Made by a program: the position numbers and the translations under genes. The notes beneath the pieces are model-generated. The model saw nothing but the letters and a program-made list of their open reading frames with translations. It ran no database searches and was not told where the DNA came from. From assembly GCA_002633005.1 (NCBI GenBank), contig NMRA01000437.1:30330-92329 (forward strand): DNA of 62,000 nucleotides, written 5' to 3'. Positions 10,956 to 25,000 of the stretch are shown piece after piece. This stretch comes from Phoronis australis (taxonomy: Eukaryota > Phoronida > Phoronidae). The first letter of the stretch is position 1. Each line of letters begins with the position of its first letter.

Positions 10956-13654
10956 TGAAACTTCTATTCTGGTGTCTGCTCAAGGCCTAGTTAATGCTTA
11001 CGTAATACTGCACAAGCGATTTGTGTGGTTGGCTGGCTCACTATAGGGCTATTGTTAGGACGGCTTTGTCATGAGCGACAGCGGGCAACTGGGATAGCGA
11101 AGCGGTGGCTCGCTGAGAGGGCTGACCCTCATGTTAAATGCTCATATTATGCATCGCTGACTTCGACGTTGGCGGTTTTTCTTCCATACAATCAACTTTC
11201 AATGAAACCTCGTTCAAATCATTCTGTTAAATCACTGTGTTTTTCTATGAATATTGCGGCTCATCTTTCATAAAATTGTTGCTTGTCTTGTATGTCCATT
11301 GCACGCTATTCTGATGACCCAGTGACCGCATCTGACAAGTCGTTTGTTCTCGAAAAATATCTGCCTCCAGAGATCAACGTAACACAGTTTTGAACTTAAA
11401 CACAGGAATGTTTTCAACAAGATACAATTTTGCGGCCTGAGTTGAGTTCTTCGTACAGACGGACATAGTTATATTTACAAATAATACAGTGCTTGCTTGT
11501 CTAAACAAGATTTTAAATCTCAACCTCCTCGATTACAAAAAGTAGGTGTACTCTGCATCCACAGCTGTGAAGGCGTTCCTCACAATATCGTTAAAGCTGA
11601 ACTTAGGAGCCCTTGAAAATCCTATTGGAACAGCACAGAGAGTTGTTCAACAAAATGAATGTTTGAAGAACTAATTCAGGTGTATTTGTGTTTGGAATGT
11701 TTACGTTTGAGTCTTTGCCACTCAATGAATTGTGGAGGTTAAGGTTTGCTTTAAGTGCAGCTCTCTTATCGTGATGACTGCTGTGCACCGCTCACCATTG
11801 CTGTTGAGTGAAATAGCTATACACATACATAATGAAAGACAATAATCAAAGGTAAGCAGACAAAGTAGTTTATTAATTAATACACTACATACAGAACCAC
11901 AAATGTACAGTGCTGAGCACAGATGAAAATGTCCTCGTGGAAATACGAGTGACGGCACATTCTACACTTGTGTTTCAAAATTTTCATTTGTAAAAAAGGA
12001 ATTTCACATCCATGAGAGTGCCTTTACCAGTGAGCCCAATATATCTTTACTTTTTCCACTCTTATTTGCAACTTTTTAACTCGCGTCATCTTGTTGACTT
12101 CTTCTCCAGTGTATCTCAGTGTGCCCCAGTTGTTGAAATTGACACATTCTAGGTCTAAAGTCTACCAGAGCTCCCACTACTAGGCAACAAATTTATTCAT
12201 CAAAAGAACCATTCTTTTTTCACAGATTTAAGAGCCAAATCATGGCTCGTTCAGATCTCAAGTCAAAATAGCAGATGCTCTACAGTTTGGCTGTCCAATT
12301 TTTTAGGTCCCGCAATTAGTGCCAAGGCAGCAAAGTTGAATTGCCCAATAATGGAGTTCTGCACAAAGTTGAAGTATTTGACATTTTTATTTGATGCTGA
12401 TGCGTTATGGTCCACTTAAATGTAGGTCAGGAGTTCATTCTTACCCACTACATGCTAGGAGACCGATATGAAAATCAAGTACAAAATGGATACAGAAATT
12501 GGCTAGGGGGTTAAAGCATGCGAAAAAGCGAAATGTCAAATTACTCAAATTCGGGAATTCGGGTGATGATTTATCTGTTCTCAGAACTCGCTGTGTTTGG
12601 GCAGACGGGCATGAGGTGACTCATAACATTCATTCTCAACAGTCGTATGTATGCAGACACTCAACTCTTTCAGAATCTAAGCTACATTTTGGTGAGTCTG
12701 ACGGTATGTGCGGAACTGCGCTGTACCTGGCGTGAGATTCGATTTTAGTGACAGCCCCATAACCTTTGACTTTGAATAAGTTGTAAATAAATTTTCACGC
12801 GGCTATGTGGTTCCCAGGTTGTTCTGCCAAATCGTTTTAGTTTATCGCTACACTGTATATATTTCGTATTTGAAGTTCCTGACAATGAAGATAAGGTATT
12901 TTGCTTGACATATGTGAAGTAATAGTAAAAATGGCCAATTTTTGTGAATAAGATTTGCGATATCGTGGAGAAGATGTAAACGTCAGAAACCAACCGTTTA
13001 AATTATCTTTCAAAATTCAGGGCTTTGTAGGTACACACTTTCGCAGTCTCGAGTAAAGACCTTGTCGCAAAGCTAGCCGATGTGAAAGTTGAATCAGCGC
13101 CCCCATCTCAACAAATTTGTGCGATTTCGGTGGTTGTGTATTCCATGAATGAAAAGCCTTTAAATAATTCCAACTCCATGGGGGTTTCCATTGTCAGGTG
13201 ATTGTCTGCTCCCTTAGCACTCAGAAATGTGCCTCATAGCCTGTTTGCAATTAAATCATCAGTTCCCTGAAGTGCGCCATGTTGCAGAATAAGCACTGGT
13301 AGTGGTCAAGGATAGCAGACAAAGTTATTAGTCAGTAGCTGCTGGCGATAAGCTTACGTATAAACACTACTAACATTTTGGAGGCATAAGCCACTATAAA
13401 ATTCCAACATCACAACATGGAAAATCAAGATGGGTAACAAAGAGACGGGGGGAACATATTGTTTTTGGATCGCTGATTTTGTCATGCTGAAACTCCCGCG
13501 AAAGTTCCAGCTCTAGGCATGAAACAAAGAATATTTGATCTTGTTTAGACCTATTTAACTAACTTGTATAACGAAATTTTTGCTAAAGATGTTAATTATT
13601 TATATTCTTGCTCAATGAAATACATCGAAATAGCAGGAATAACAAATTATTTAT

Positions 13655-13674
13655 CATTCATTCATTCATTCATT
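13655..13674 (+). repeat. CATT microsatellite
   Basis: Five consecutive CATT units, followed by one interrupted unit. Confidence 0.9.
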
Positions 13675-14149
13675 CCATACAGATGACTACTCACATATTA
13701 AGTAGACTTGTTTGTGATTTATCTAATTATTGCATGTATTCACATTGAAGTACAACTTCTTTAATTTGTAACCGTGAACACGATAAAATGAATAAAATTC
13801 ATCGTTTCTCCAACCATTTCCTCCATGTGTACTGCTGCCTCTTCATTTTGAAAACTAATGTCAGTGTCACCAGGTGAATATCTTGCCAGTAGGCGGTTGA
13901 AACAACCCAATTTGATTTGGATGTAATAATGAGTATGTTGGCTAAATGTTTGAATTTCCCTAAATGAATAATCATAAAGGTTAACAAAGAAGGCTAATTT
14001 AATCAGTCTGTGATCACGTTTCTCGTTCCTGGCGTTGGCCTTGGATCCAGTGTTACACTTAAAGTTATGAGGAGTTTCCTCTTCTCTTGATCATTCGATC
14101 CAGTCTTTCAAGCAGTCTTCACTTGATGAAATGCTTCGGAATAACCATG

Positions 14150-14290
14150 AAGTTCAGTCCATCGAACAACATGTATGTTAACATTGAATTCAGTCCATCG
14201 AATTCTAGATACAATGTACCCTCTTGGAAATTCAGTCCATCGAATTTCTGCTACATGTATCGGATTGAAATTCAGTCCATCGAATTTCTA
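14150..14290 (+). repeat. Minisatellite with 'attcagtccatcgaa' core
   Basis: The core 'ttcagtccatcgaa' appears four times at spacings of about 38-45 bp, separated by A/T-rich spacers that also resemble each other ('tacatgtat', 'aacatgtat'). A second small series at 14303-14425 repeats 'tggttgcctctc' and 'gaaatat' words. Confidence 0.75.
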
Positions 14291-14994
14291 TAACTTGTGA
14301 TATTTCTCAGCAAACCAGTAGCATCTCTTCAGGAATATCTGCGATATCTCTCTAGCAAGCTGGTTGCCTCTCTCCAAGAAATATCTAATAGGAGCCTACC
14401 TCTATACCAATCTGGTTGCCTCTCGTTGGAAATATGCATTCTTGAAAAGCTAACGGTATACTTATACTCAAGCAGAATAAAGGTGGTTGAGTTAATAGAT
14501 CAAAACTTAAAACCCACAAACTTCCTCCAAATGTACTCATAGTTCCAAAACAACTTCCCAGAGCAACATCATGAGATTCCACTTATGAATCTAAGCTTTC
14601 GCCAAATATGGTCAGGGACAGACAAATCTTTAAGTAATTTCTGTTGAATAATAAGACTATTGTTGTTGTCAGAACTGGCTAACCCCACAGTTGACCAAAG
14701 CCAGTGAATTTAAAGTTACATAATTCTGCTAGCATAGCATAAACACATGGCTAGAGACAAATATGCTGATTTATTTCCTATGCACTCATAGGAGTCAATA
14801 AATTTCAGTAAACAACTAATATCTTTAATTAATTACACAACAACCACTATATACTTAATTAATACTAATACTTCTCATGTAATATTATTCTCATGTACAT
14901 AGTTAACCCAAGTTCTAATGTATTTGTATCAAACTTTAATGATAAATAAATGACATGTTCATCTTACATAAAATCTCCCCGTAACACTGACATA

Positions 14995-15160
14995 GGTTAC
15001 AGATACATCACAGAGCGTAAATTTGATGAATCCTAGCTTCCAATTTCACTGGTTTCGGAGACCGGGTTTCAACCGCCTTAGGCTACAACAGGCGCCCACT
15101 TCTAAAACAAATTTTCGAAGCACCCTGGGCGCTTATTAGGGCGAATATGGTTGCGCTATA
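14995..15160 (+). repeat. Dispersed repeat, copy 2 (3' part only)
   Basis: Matches the last ~110 bp of 10470-10955, then continues into 'ggcgcccac…gggcgcttattagggcgaatatgg'. The reverse of that end resembles 21775-21800 ('aatcgccctaataggagccc'), which may mark the inverted termini of the full element. Confidence 0.6.
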
Positions 15161-15723
15161 GATGGTGACATCAACACACCAAGCGATGATTTTTATTGAC
15201 ATTAGCAGCAAGTTTGTGGTGACAGACAAAAAACAACCGGGCAACTGAACTTCAGGCTGGGCAAGTAGATTTTCTGGCTCACTCCCCCAGCTGGCGAGAT
15301 GGGTAAAAGTGTTTCTGAATGGTATCTAGAGAACCAATTGCTGGATTTCAATGAAACTCTATGGCCATGTGTCGGCACCTCTTTCGCTCTCGACAAAGGA
15401 TTTTTCTCATGTTGTGTTTAGAGGAGGAGCGTTTTGTGGATTATATTTAGAGAACTGATCAACAGATTTCAGTCAAGCATGACTCAGTGGTATATGGTGA
15501 CTATGCGCTGATTTGACTACTGCAACATTTCCTGGTTGCCCTTAGAAACATGTCGTATGTGATGCACTGTAGGCACATGTCAATGCCTCTGGTCGGTGTT
15601 CCTCTTGTTGCTGTGAATCCATTTCACTGCATGCCAAAATATTATACAAATGTCAGGATTTAGGTGTCTTCATGATCAGTTGTAACTACAGACGCTGTAA
15701 TGTGTTTGTTCTTGTTTCCCCAG

Positions 15724-16047
15724 TCCTCCCGAGCACACCATCTATATCTGGAGCCCCGACGCAGTCTGTTCTTGGTGGAGCAGGACCAACTGTCCTCTTA
15801 TGTACAGCCAACTTGGGCAAACCACAGGCATCTATGGTGTGGTCACGTCGGATAGGTAGCGGTGCATACACAAACACAACGGAGAATGTTAACACGACTA
15901 TCACCAGGAACAATGATGGAACCACTAGCGGCTCCAGCGCACTGACGGTCAACTTGGATACAGCTGATGATGGTGTGCAGTTCAGATGTCAAGTGTCCAA
16001 CAGACAGGCTACTTTGTCAGCTGAAACTGGGGCCATTGAAGTGACTG
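15724..16047 (+). CDS. Exon encoding Ig domain 1 of the ITIM receptor
   Basis: This 324-bp phase 1-1 exon, flanked by tttccccag and gtaagt, encodes one complete Ig fold. Counting exon residues, the canonical Cys are at 27 (VLLC) and 89 (DDGVQFRC), with Trp at 40 (MVW). The D-x-G-x-[YF]-x-C motif is present with Phe for Tyr. Potential N-glycosylation sites are N51-T-T and N57-T-T. Spacing and the 'G-K-P-Q/ASMVW' stretch fit an I-set or C2-type domain. Because it starts in phase 1, at least one exon must precede it. Confidence 0.9.
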
Positions 16048-19000
16048 GTAAGTTCCTATTTAAATTATGTTAAGCCCCTCATACTAAAGTCTTGCTGATA
16101 GGCATCAACATGGATTAGTAGGAAGTCAGTAACAACAGGTTACCCAGTATATGGAATTCATGTCATTTTGGAGAAATGCTTATACTGTGACCTGAGGTAT
16201 ATTGAGGTGTACTTTCTAATCAGTATTGACGGTACAAGGTTACAAGTTTTCCTTCGTGTGCGTAGTTTTATCTGTTGTTTACTTGCCTTCTTGAGGTTAT
16301 TTGCATAATTTTTACACTGCATTTGGAGGTAATTGTTCTTCACTCTGCATTACCACACAACGAAAGTTATGAGGTTGACAATTTTGAATTCCAAAAATTT
16401 CGCACTGAATCCAGGAATTCCAGGTATAATTTTTCGGATTCCCATTTGATATTTTGCTTGTACAGTATTTGCTTGTTTTCAGTACTGAGCAATGAAGTTT
16501 AATTTCTGTCATCTTCAGTCCCAATTTCCAGGTAAATTTGGAATGCATTGCCATTGTGGCAATCAAAGTGATTCCTAGTCGGGGATCTTGGTCAATTTGC
16601 TGCCATGTGATATTGCCAAGTTCGCTTCTGGTGTTAAAAACAATCACTTTTTATTACGAATGTCCACTGACCATGTTTACATTTAATTAACTGTTCCATC
16701 ATAGAACACAGATACTCACTAGAATGTTTTGTTTGCTACTAAGATAAATCCTATTCTTGTGTTTGATCTGATCGACTGCATGTAAAATGTTTCACTATTC
16801 AGAGATGTTTTCAACACACCATTTAAACACAACACTCATTCTGAAATCTTGAAGGTTTGCTCTATTTCAATACAAGAAATTTTTATTTATTTACTTGGTG
16901 AAATTTATGGTCTTGGTCTTACATCAAGTTTGTTTTTACTTGGCGGAATTCTGGGAATTCAGCCAAGTATGTTGGTTTGTCACAGGGACTCATCTAGCGG
17001 CCGTCCTTGGGACAGCCCTTTTAAAAAAATGACGGCTTTGGACGGCACGGCCAAGACGGAAAAAAGATGGCCTGTTCCAAGACAACCTCGGCGAAAATGA
17101 AGGCCAAACGAAGAATTTTATTATTTATTATTAATAAATTTTATTGAAACCTACAATTCATAGTTTAAGTTTGCTAAATATTAAGAAATAACTCGACAAT
17201 AGGAACTTTTGCCGTCTATTTTTACTATAAATGTCACAATGACGATCGGCAAATACTGGCAGCCATCTTTGGAGAATACCTTCCTGTTCTGTGACGTCAT
17301 GGTGACTTCATACGGAATCCCCCGCACGACCAGTGTCGAGAAACACTGCATCCAGCGCTAACTACTTGTGCATGGACACTTAATCTTTGAAATTGAAGAA
17401 AACACACCTGAAGGTCAAAGGATTTGCCGTACCCCTAATGCTGGTTGCCGATGCGGAAGTTGAAGCGGCAGTCGATGTATTCGACGGAGCAACCAATTTG
17501 AAATAGCTGAGAATGTACACTTCGAAAAAAATGATACCCGCCGAAATTCTAGCATTGACCTGCCGTACAAATACCATCAATGTCGTTGAACATGCAAACC
17601 AGATAAAACTTAGCGCAAACTTCCTTAGTTTGTTTGCATAGTTCCGTTGCAACTCGAACGAATGAATGAAAAAATATCAAAAAATCCGCTCAGCCGAACG
17701 ACTTGTATTGATGCGCGTGAATGCAGTACAAACTTTACGAGAAAAAGTGTGGTGTGTAATGTTGGTTACGTATTCAATGACTAACTTAGCATGAAAGTAA
17801 ATTCCTCAAAATAGTTCAACTTTTTGTGGAATTCCATGATTATTGGGTGATTGGAGTTTATCCTCTGTATGTGGCATTGCGTGCCGTATATGGAAAAAGT
17901 AGGTCAGCCAGTCATGTGCACAGCACCTGTTACTTCGGCCGCGAACCAGGGCGGGGGATTTGACTCTTAAACTGTGAGAAAGGAATGATTCTTTTTAAAA
18001 ATAAATTTCTTGTAGCGTACTATGAAAGACTGTGATTGACTTTCGACCTGGTAAGTTTCAATTCAACAAAGCGTCCACTTATAATGCGCTGCAAAAGGCG
18101 TTAACAATTACGATGTCCCACTGGCGACGCTTGTAGCCTAACAATGTGAAATTTACGAGTAAAGCGCTCGAAAAAACGTTTAGAAACGTAATGATATGAA
18201 TGCCAAATTCAAACTCTCAGTTTCGACGTTTTTTTGGTCACAAAGCCAAGTCTGGGTATACACGCACGAGTGCACATACGCCCTCACTCCTATTTTCCAG
18301 CGGAGATTTTTGCCCTTGTTGAGCACTGGTACTGAGTTGTGAATTTGTGGAGGATATGGTCTTGTTTTTGTAGACTCGTGAATTTCAATACTGTCCGATG
18401 TAATGTAACGTAGACAAGTACTCTAGGATATATTTCTTCATGTCCTTTCGAATGCAACTTCATTGTCTTCTGATAATTTTAAATGGTTTCTCAACTGCAT
18501 TAAAGTAGTACACTTCTCTTTTGAGAGCTTCAAGATACATTGAGTCCTGTACTCATGCTGTGGACTATCTGTCTTAGTGATATGCAACTCTACGCAGATT
18601 ATCATACTAAAGAGATTTACAGATCTTGATTTTTGCAGTCTAGTGACAATACACACATCCTGAATGGAACAAACCTCCTAATTTTTGTATAGTTTCCCTG
18701 TGTGCTGTCCTTTGAACAAGAAAAAGACATGCAAATAAGATGCAAGGAAATGACCTTATTTATGTAACAATTTTTTCCTCGGCGGGTGGGGGAATATCGG
18801 CAATGGTGCATGCGCACCTCGATAACTGGCCGAAAACGTTTTCTCCTGTAGAGGGCGCATTGGCGAACCAATCATTTTCAAACTGGTCACGTGTTTGTTG
18901 CTTTTGATCAACTTTTATAAAACTTTGTTAAACCGGAAGTCATTTTCGAGATGGCGGCCTGGCACATTTTCACCCATTTTCGTGTTGTTCATAATCCCCA

Positions 19001-22000
19001 CTATCATCATGATAATCGTCATTGTCGACGCCATCTCCATCGTCGTCTTTTCGGTTAACTTCGCCAAGTGTCATTCCTCCGAGCGCTCTCGTTCTGTTGC
19101 CAGTTTACCTTGTGCGTGAACAAGACCGCAGGCTATTTCTTACTGATTTGTTCGCTAGTCTCATGAATGTTATCGTGTTGTTCATAATCTCCGTCGTCAT
19201 CGTCCTCCTCCCCATCATCCTGTTTTCGCGTAATTTCGCCAAGTGTCGCTCCTCCGAGCACTCTCGCACTGTTGCCAGTTTACCGGGTGCGTGAACGAGA
19301 CTGCAGGCTATTTCTTACTGATTTGTTCGTTAGTCACATGAATGTTATCGTGTTGTTCATAATCTCCGCTTTCGTCGTCGTCGTCGTCCTCCCCAGCGTC
19401 CTGTTTTCGCTTAATTTCGCCAAGTGTCGCTCTTCCGAGCGCTCTCATTTTTTTGTTTGTTCGCATGATACAGGTCGCAATTTTTTGTCCGATCATCACG
19501 AAATTTACTCATAACACATAGTTTCGGAAATACTGGAAGCCTATTGTTTTTCATCATGATCAGATCCAAGATGACGGATGTGGCGGCCATTTTATTTTCA
19601 TTTTGTGATTCAAATGCTTCTGGAGGCTACAATTTTTTTAAGGTATAAGGTTGAAACTCGGAACAAGTATTGGACTGGACGTGCGCTACAAGTATACCGG
19701 AAATTGTTTACTTCTGCTTAAAGATGTTGGAAATATTGGCAATCGCACATGCGCACCTCGATTTCGGGAAAACGTTTTCTCCTGTAGAGGGCGCATTATA
19801 GGGCCAATACCTTTGAATTTTTGCAGATATTAGTTTCTAATGACATGCTATTACATAAATCCAAAAAAACGGAAGTTGCTCTCAAGATGGCGGATCCGGC
19901 GCATGTTGACCTTTTTTCAGTCGTGCCGGGGTGCCATTTTAACGGGAAGAGGAAATGACGTGAAATTTTGCATGTAGATTCTCTGAGGTATACTCTTTCA
20001 AATAACCTGTAACAATTTTTTTCTCAGACTTACCATTTTCGAGTTATTTGACTTTGAATTTCTTAAATGCAAAATTTCATTTTTTTTCGAAAAATTTAAG
20101 GAATTATGTTATACTATCGAGTTAGGTAGATTTTTGAACGGGCTTTTAGAAGATGTGTGTTCCATTTTTCGCCAGGATGTCTGCTTTTCGAGTTATTTGA
20201 GATTTTCTGATAACGGTGTTCCTTAGTTTGTTGAGCGCTCTTGCTGCATTGATGTTGGTTTAGCTTCTATTGCACTAGACTGTAGCCTATTTCTTATTGA
20301 TTTTGACATCTAAGTTCATCATATGAATGTTATGATGTTGTTCATCATCTCCACCACCATCATCATATTTGTCATCTTCGTCATCATCTCGACGTCGTCT
20401 TTTCTTCAGTTAATTTCGCCATGTGTCGCTCAAGACTGTAGCCTATCTCTTAGTGATTTCTGACTTCTACATTTGTCATATGAATGATATCATAACTTGC
20501 ATTGTCTATCATCGCCACCATCGTCGTCAAAGCTATCATCTTCGTCATCATCTCTGTTGTCGTCTTTTCTGGTCATCTCTAATGTGGTTTTTTGGTTAAT
20601 TTCGCCAAGTTTCGCTCCTCCAAGCGCTTTCATTTATTTATTAATGTAATATTTACAATGAGGGTAGCCCCATCAGTTCACACTGCTTTCCATGGGGGCT
20701 GTCATATTTCCTAGACTGAAAATTGCTCTTAGGTCTAGCCAATACTTGGTCGCATTACATTGAATCGTTCGATTTTCAAAGTCACAATTCACGAACTAGC
20801 AGTAGGTATGTCAAACCCTGGCTTGATGTAAGCACATGCATGTTTGTATGAGGCCATTCAATCACACAGTCAGTTTTGGATGGGCAACTCGCCTAATGTA
20901 TACAATGTGTTTTAATTTAAGGTTTAACTGACAGTTTTTTTAAAATACCTGAGCAAGGTTCAAAAATCACAAACTTGAAAACTGAATTGACAAGTTTGTA
21001 GAGAAAATAACTGCTGAAGGAAGAAATGTTTCTTTTGACCTATAGAGAAATATTAGTAAATTAGTGAAGATGTTTTCAATTACGAACAAAAAGGATGGCT
21101 TAAATTTGCATTTCTCTATTTTTCAGATACTTAGTGCTTAGCTGTAAATACTCAAAAGAAAGATAAGTTTTCGGTACAAATTTTTCTCAGTTAAAAATTC
21201 AATAAAATTAATTGGATGATCATTCTTTGGTTATTAGAAATAGTATTAAATATATTCTGGTAGTTGGTACAATAAATTCATTACATCATATATAATAGCC
21301 TTAAACCTACCTTGAATATTAACAGCAAGTCTGAAGTATGTTAACTTTGCAGAAGCACTCTTACCACTTCAAGGCAATAAACTGGCAAATGACATGAATG
21401 CTTGGGTTTTACTGACCCGTTTTCAAAGCACGTGCTTCATCACCTCGAGAACAGTTGAAAAGAATGAGCACACTATGAATCGCAGTGTGTATGTGGTGAC
21501 TGTTTGACTGTTTCTGTGTTGAATTCCAAATATGTGCCTAGCAGTCAGCCGTATTCTAATGGGACACCTCTTTGATTTCCTTAGCCAAGAAAATTACCAT
21601 ATATTACCTTTAATGATGATCGGGGAGGGGTGGGGGGGTTGCTAGGTTGACTGAACCAGTATAAGGAATGATGGGTCCTGTGCAAGATTGTGTGTTGTTT
21701 AGACTTGCTTTGATAGGTTGTTAACTTATGGTGTGTGCCGAAACCAGATTTACTTTCAAAGAAGAAAATGTTAATACAGTAATCGCCCTAATAGGAGCCC
21801 ATACCCCTATAAGCACCCTCCACATGTTTTCAGACTTCGCTAAAATAAACGCCCAGCCCATGAACGTGTACATGTGTACATTCTGCAGTAACGTCTTAAA
21901 TTCATCAATAATAGCTGACAGCCCTGAAAAAATCATTGTGTACGAAATTTGTAGACCACGAGCCTTGCCGCTATGTCGGTACTTAGCCGCACTATACACT

Positions 22001-25000
22001 TCAAACTTCCGCTGTGCTCCAAAAAGAACGCAAAGGTTTTGCTGATCTTGCGAGGAACGTGTCCCACTATAGTCACGCTTTTCATAACAGACGCTGCGTT
22101 CTTGTCAGCGGGAATGTATTTTATCTTTCCCATTCAGATGTTCTTCAGCAGAAAACTTCGAACAAAGACAAAAAAGAAACTTGACCAGTGTTATAAGCTG
22201 GTGGCCATTCATTATGCATTTACTCTGGCAAATGAATTCTGATGACTTGCAGATGAACATCAAAACAAATGTCACGTGAGAACAACATGACTTTTGTGTG
22301 TTTGTCCAGATTTTTCATTTTGCGGGATGTGATCTAGTGCAGATTTGGACTTAATCCGCGGTTAATCCCAACTACACAGGAACTTAGAAATCTTAGGGAC
22401 ACTATTTGGAAAACTCCAGGCAGCTTTCAGGTAATTTATTGGGTTGAAAGTGTATTTTTATTCAAGAATTCCAAGTTGCCCTACAGACGATCGCGAGGCA
22501 GCGACGCATCAGTCAGCGAGTTTTTACCCTGGGATTTCTGCACAGTTTTCTAAACAGGAAAGTAATTTAACTACGACATTTGAAAGAAATGCACCACAAT
22601 TTTGTGGAAAGTCTGTCATCTGTTACAGATACATCACAGCATAAGTTTGAGGAATCCTAGCTTTCGATTTCACCCATTTCAGAGGTTGGGTCTTTCAACT
22701 GCCTTAGACTACAAAATGTGTCTTGACCTATGCAAAGGTCAGAAAAACAGTTGAATCCATTGTCTGTCAAAATGAGACCTAGCACATAGGCATTTGTCGG
22801 AAATCACAGTGGATGTTTGAATGATGTTGGGGGAGGTGATTAAGTTAAGTAATTGTTAATCACTGCGAGCACTGTTTCGGGACCTGTCCAATGTTTTCAG
22901 AGATAAGTGGTTGATGCAGTACCCGTTTACAATTGATGTCATCAATTAAAAGTCAAAGGGGGGGGGGGAATAATAATGCGAAAATGTCTTCAGTAGTGAC
23001 AACTATAGAGTATGGTTAAGGAAGGGTGAAACAGACGGGTTGAAGGGCAGGGCGCTGGCTGGGCATGATTGTAACAAGACTATAGACCTTTCGGACATGG
23101 ATTAAGTCAAGCAGCAAATCTAATAAGGTTTGCGCTCAATCCAAGAAGTGGAAAAGAAAAGAACTTGAGCAGTTAACAAATGTTATTTAGTCCAAATTTC
23201 ACCAGAACACTTACATGCAACAAGCGTCATAGGATGACTTAGTTGTCCTGTTTCTCCTTGAGCTATGCACGTTTTACATGGTTAATACAGAAGTAAGAGT
23301 ATATAATTGCATGAATTTTCCAGAAAAGTTCATTATTTCCAAACCCAATTTAGTTGTGAAGCATGTGAAATGCTTGGCCACCTAATCAGAAACTTACTTG
23401 GAACAAATGATAAATTATTATTAAACTTAGTTATTTAGCATATTGATGTTTGAATCAAAAGTCACAACATATACATCAAGACTGGAGGTTGTTGTTTCAA
23501 TATAACATAGACAGCATAGAGATTAGAGTACTGTTACTGCAGTGTTAACTGTGGTTCAGAATGTCCAAACAATGCAGTTGTAGAACTGCCAAGTAAATTA
23601 CGTTTCAGGATATGGTCCTGAAGTACATGTAGTAATAAGTAGATGTTGAAGTTCACCTTGCTTTGTATGTATGTGCGTTGTATTCAGGATGCCTGTTTCA
23701 TTTTTTCTTTTATCATTATTCATCAACCAGCTCCTGTGCCTGTATCCGATGCTAACATTAAAGTATGCAAGACGTTCACCACTCAGTGTACTTCACCATT
23801 TGACTACTACATCAATGATCGAGTCAGTTTGACTTGTGGTGTCAAGTCGCCTCTACCTAATCCCGCTCCTCACGAGTACAAGTGGTACCAGACTGTCAAC
23901 GAAAGTAGTGTTATCAGCGGGCCGGTCCTTTCTTTCACAATCATTGAATCTGAGATTGTCTACGTGTGTAATGCGTCAAACACTGTACGTGGTGTGACGC
24001 GCACAGGGTCCAAACAAGTCACCATAAGGGCTACAGGTTGGTGTGCACATGTAGTTGGAGAACGTAAATGACGAATAATTGTCGGCAATTCTTAAATATA
24101 GTTGTTGCTTACAAATAATTGTTCCAGATACTTTGCTGTCTTGATTGACGGGAATTGTGGATATTGCAACTATCTCTGTTAAACCGGTTCTTGAAAAGAA
24201 TATATATGTTCTAGTCTACTGGGAATGGGGTCCTGTGCACCCAAAAGGTAAATCTTAACCTGAACTTTTTAATTTCTGTTGTTATTCTCTTCAGGAATTT
24301 TGTTATTCCTAAGCTAAAATTTTCTCCCAGATGTACCGTTTTTGATCAAATTTCCTAGATGGATTCCAATGTGGCCACTAAACTGAACTTGTGAAACAAC
24401 TTTCAGCAAGAAAGAATGAAAAATATATTGAAAGATTTCAAACTAGGTTAAGAATAAATTTGTCATTTGGATGCTGTAGGTCCCCTTCATACTTCTGACC
24501 TGACTGTTCATGCCCAGACTAATATCAGTTTAAATGAACTTTGATGGGATGTCGTCAGTTCATTGTATTGATGTTCCATTTGATTAATTGCACGAATGTC
24601 TGTATAATGTTTACAGCAAAGCCTACGAGTCTGACTCCTTCTGTGGATACAACGCCTTCTAAAGATAGTAAGCTCTTCCTGTATTTCATCATATAGCTCT
24701 CACAGTGTTGACATTTTTCTGGTGACAAATCTAAAATGACAAGGAATAAGTATTAGCACAAGAAATAGAAAAAATGCTTTAATGTGAAATTCTTTCTTAT
24801 TGCTGTCATCTCTGTCCGTCCGGCGTCCGTCTGTCCGGCATCCGCTGCCTTATCTCCAAAACCGGTTGATGTATGTTCATGAAAGTTTGCACGTGTTCCT
24901 TTTATGGATGGAACGGCATGAGCGAAGTGTCGGATGGATCCGACTACCAGTGTGTCCCCTAGTGGCAATTTTAGTTTTTTACGTTTACCTCTGTATCTTC

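Larger units (their letters stand above)
9961..15723. other. Non-coding stretch between the repeat block and the first recognised receptor exon
   Basis: No coding exon can be supported. The upstream exons of the Ig receptor (signal peptide, possibly more Ig domains) should lie here or to the left, joined in phase 1 to 15724, but I could not identify them. The stretch holds two copies of a dispersed repeat (10470-10955 and 14995-15160), a CATT microsatellite and a minisatellite, listed separately. The small frame at 12499-12735 has no family features. Confidence 0.4.
16048..23730 (+). other. Intron 1 of the Ig receptor
   Basis: This 7.7-kb intron has strong gtaagt and ccag ends. It holds a dispersed repeat (16985-17138), a duplicated tandem region (18775-20640), another dispersed repeat (22185-22712) and a run of G at 22967-22978. 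I see no additional Ig-like exon in it. Confidence 0.7.

Noticed and set aside
13655-13674. Possible CRISPR-like spacing of short repeats in this area
   Set aside because: Only a simple CATT microsatellite; the window is animal DNA.
16849-17100. 83-codon frame ending in a Lys/Arg-rich stretch
   Set aside because: Its second half is the dispersed 155-bp repeat also found at 565-730, where the frame is not kept.
18895-19514. Three similar hydrophobic open frames
   Set aside because: They repeat because the DNA is a tandem repeat with TCATCG-rich patches; not likely proteins.
21728-22242. Overlapping open frames on both strands
   Set aside because: They lie in what is probably the left part of a dispersed repeat; no conserved domain.
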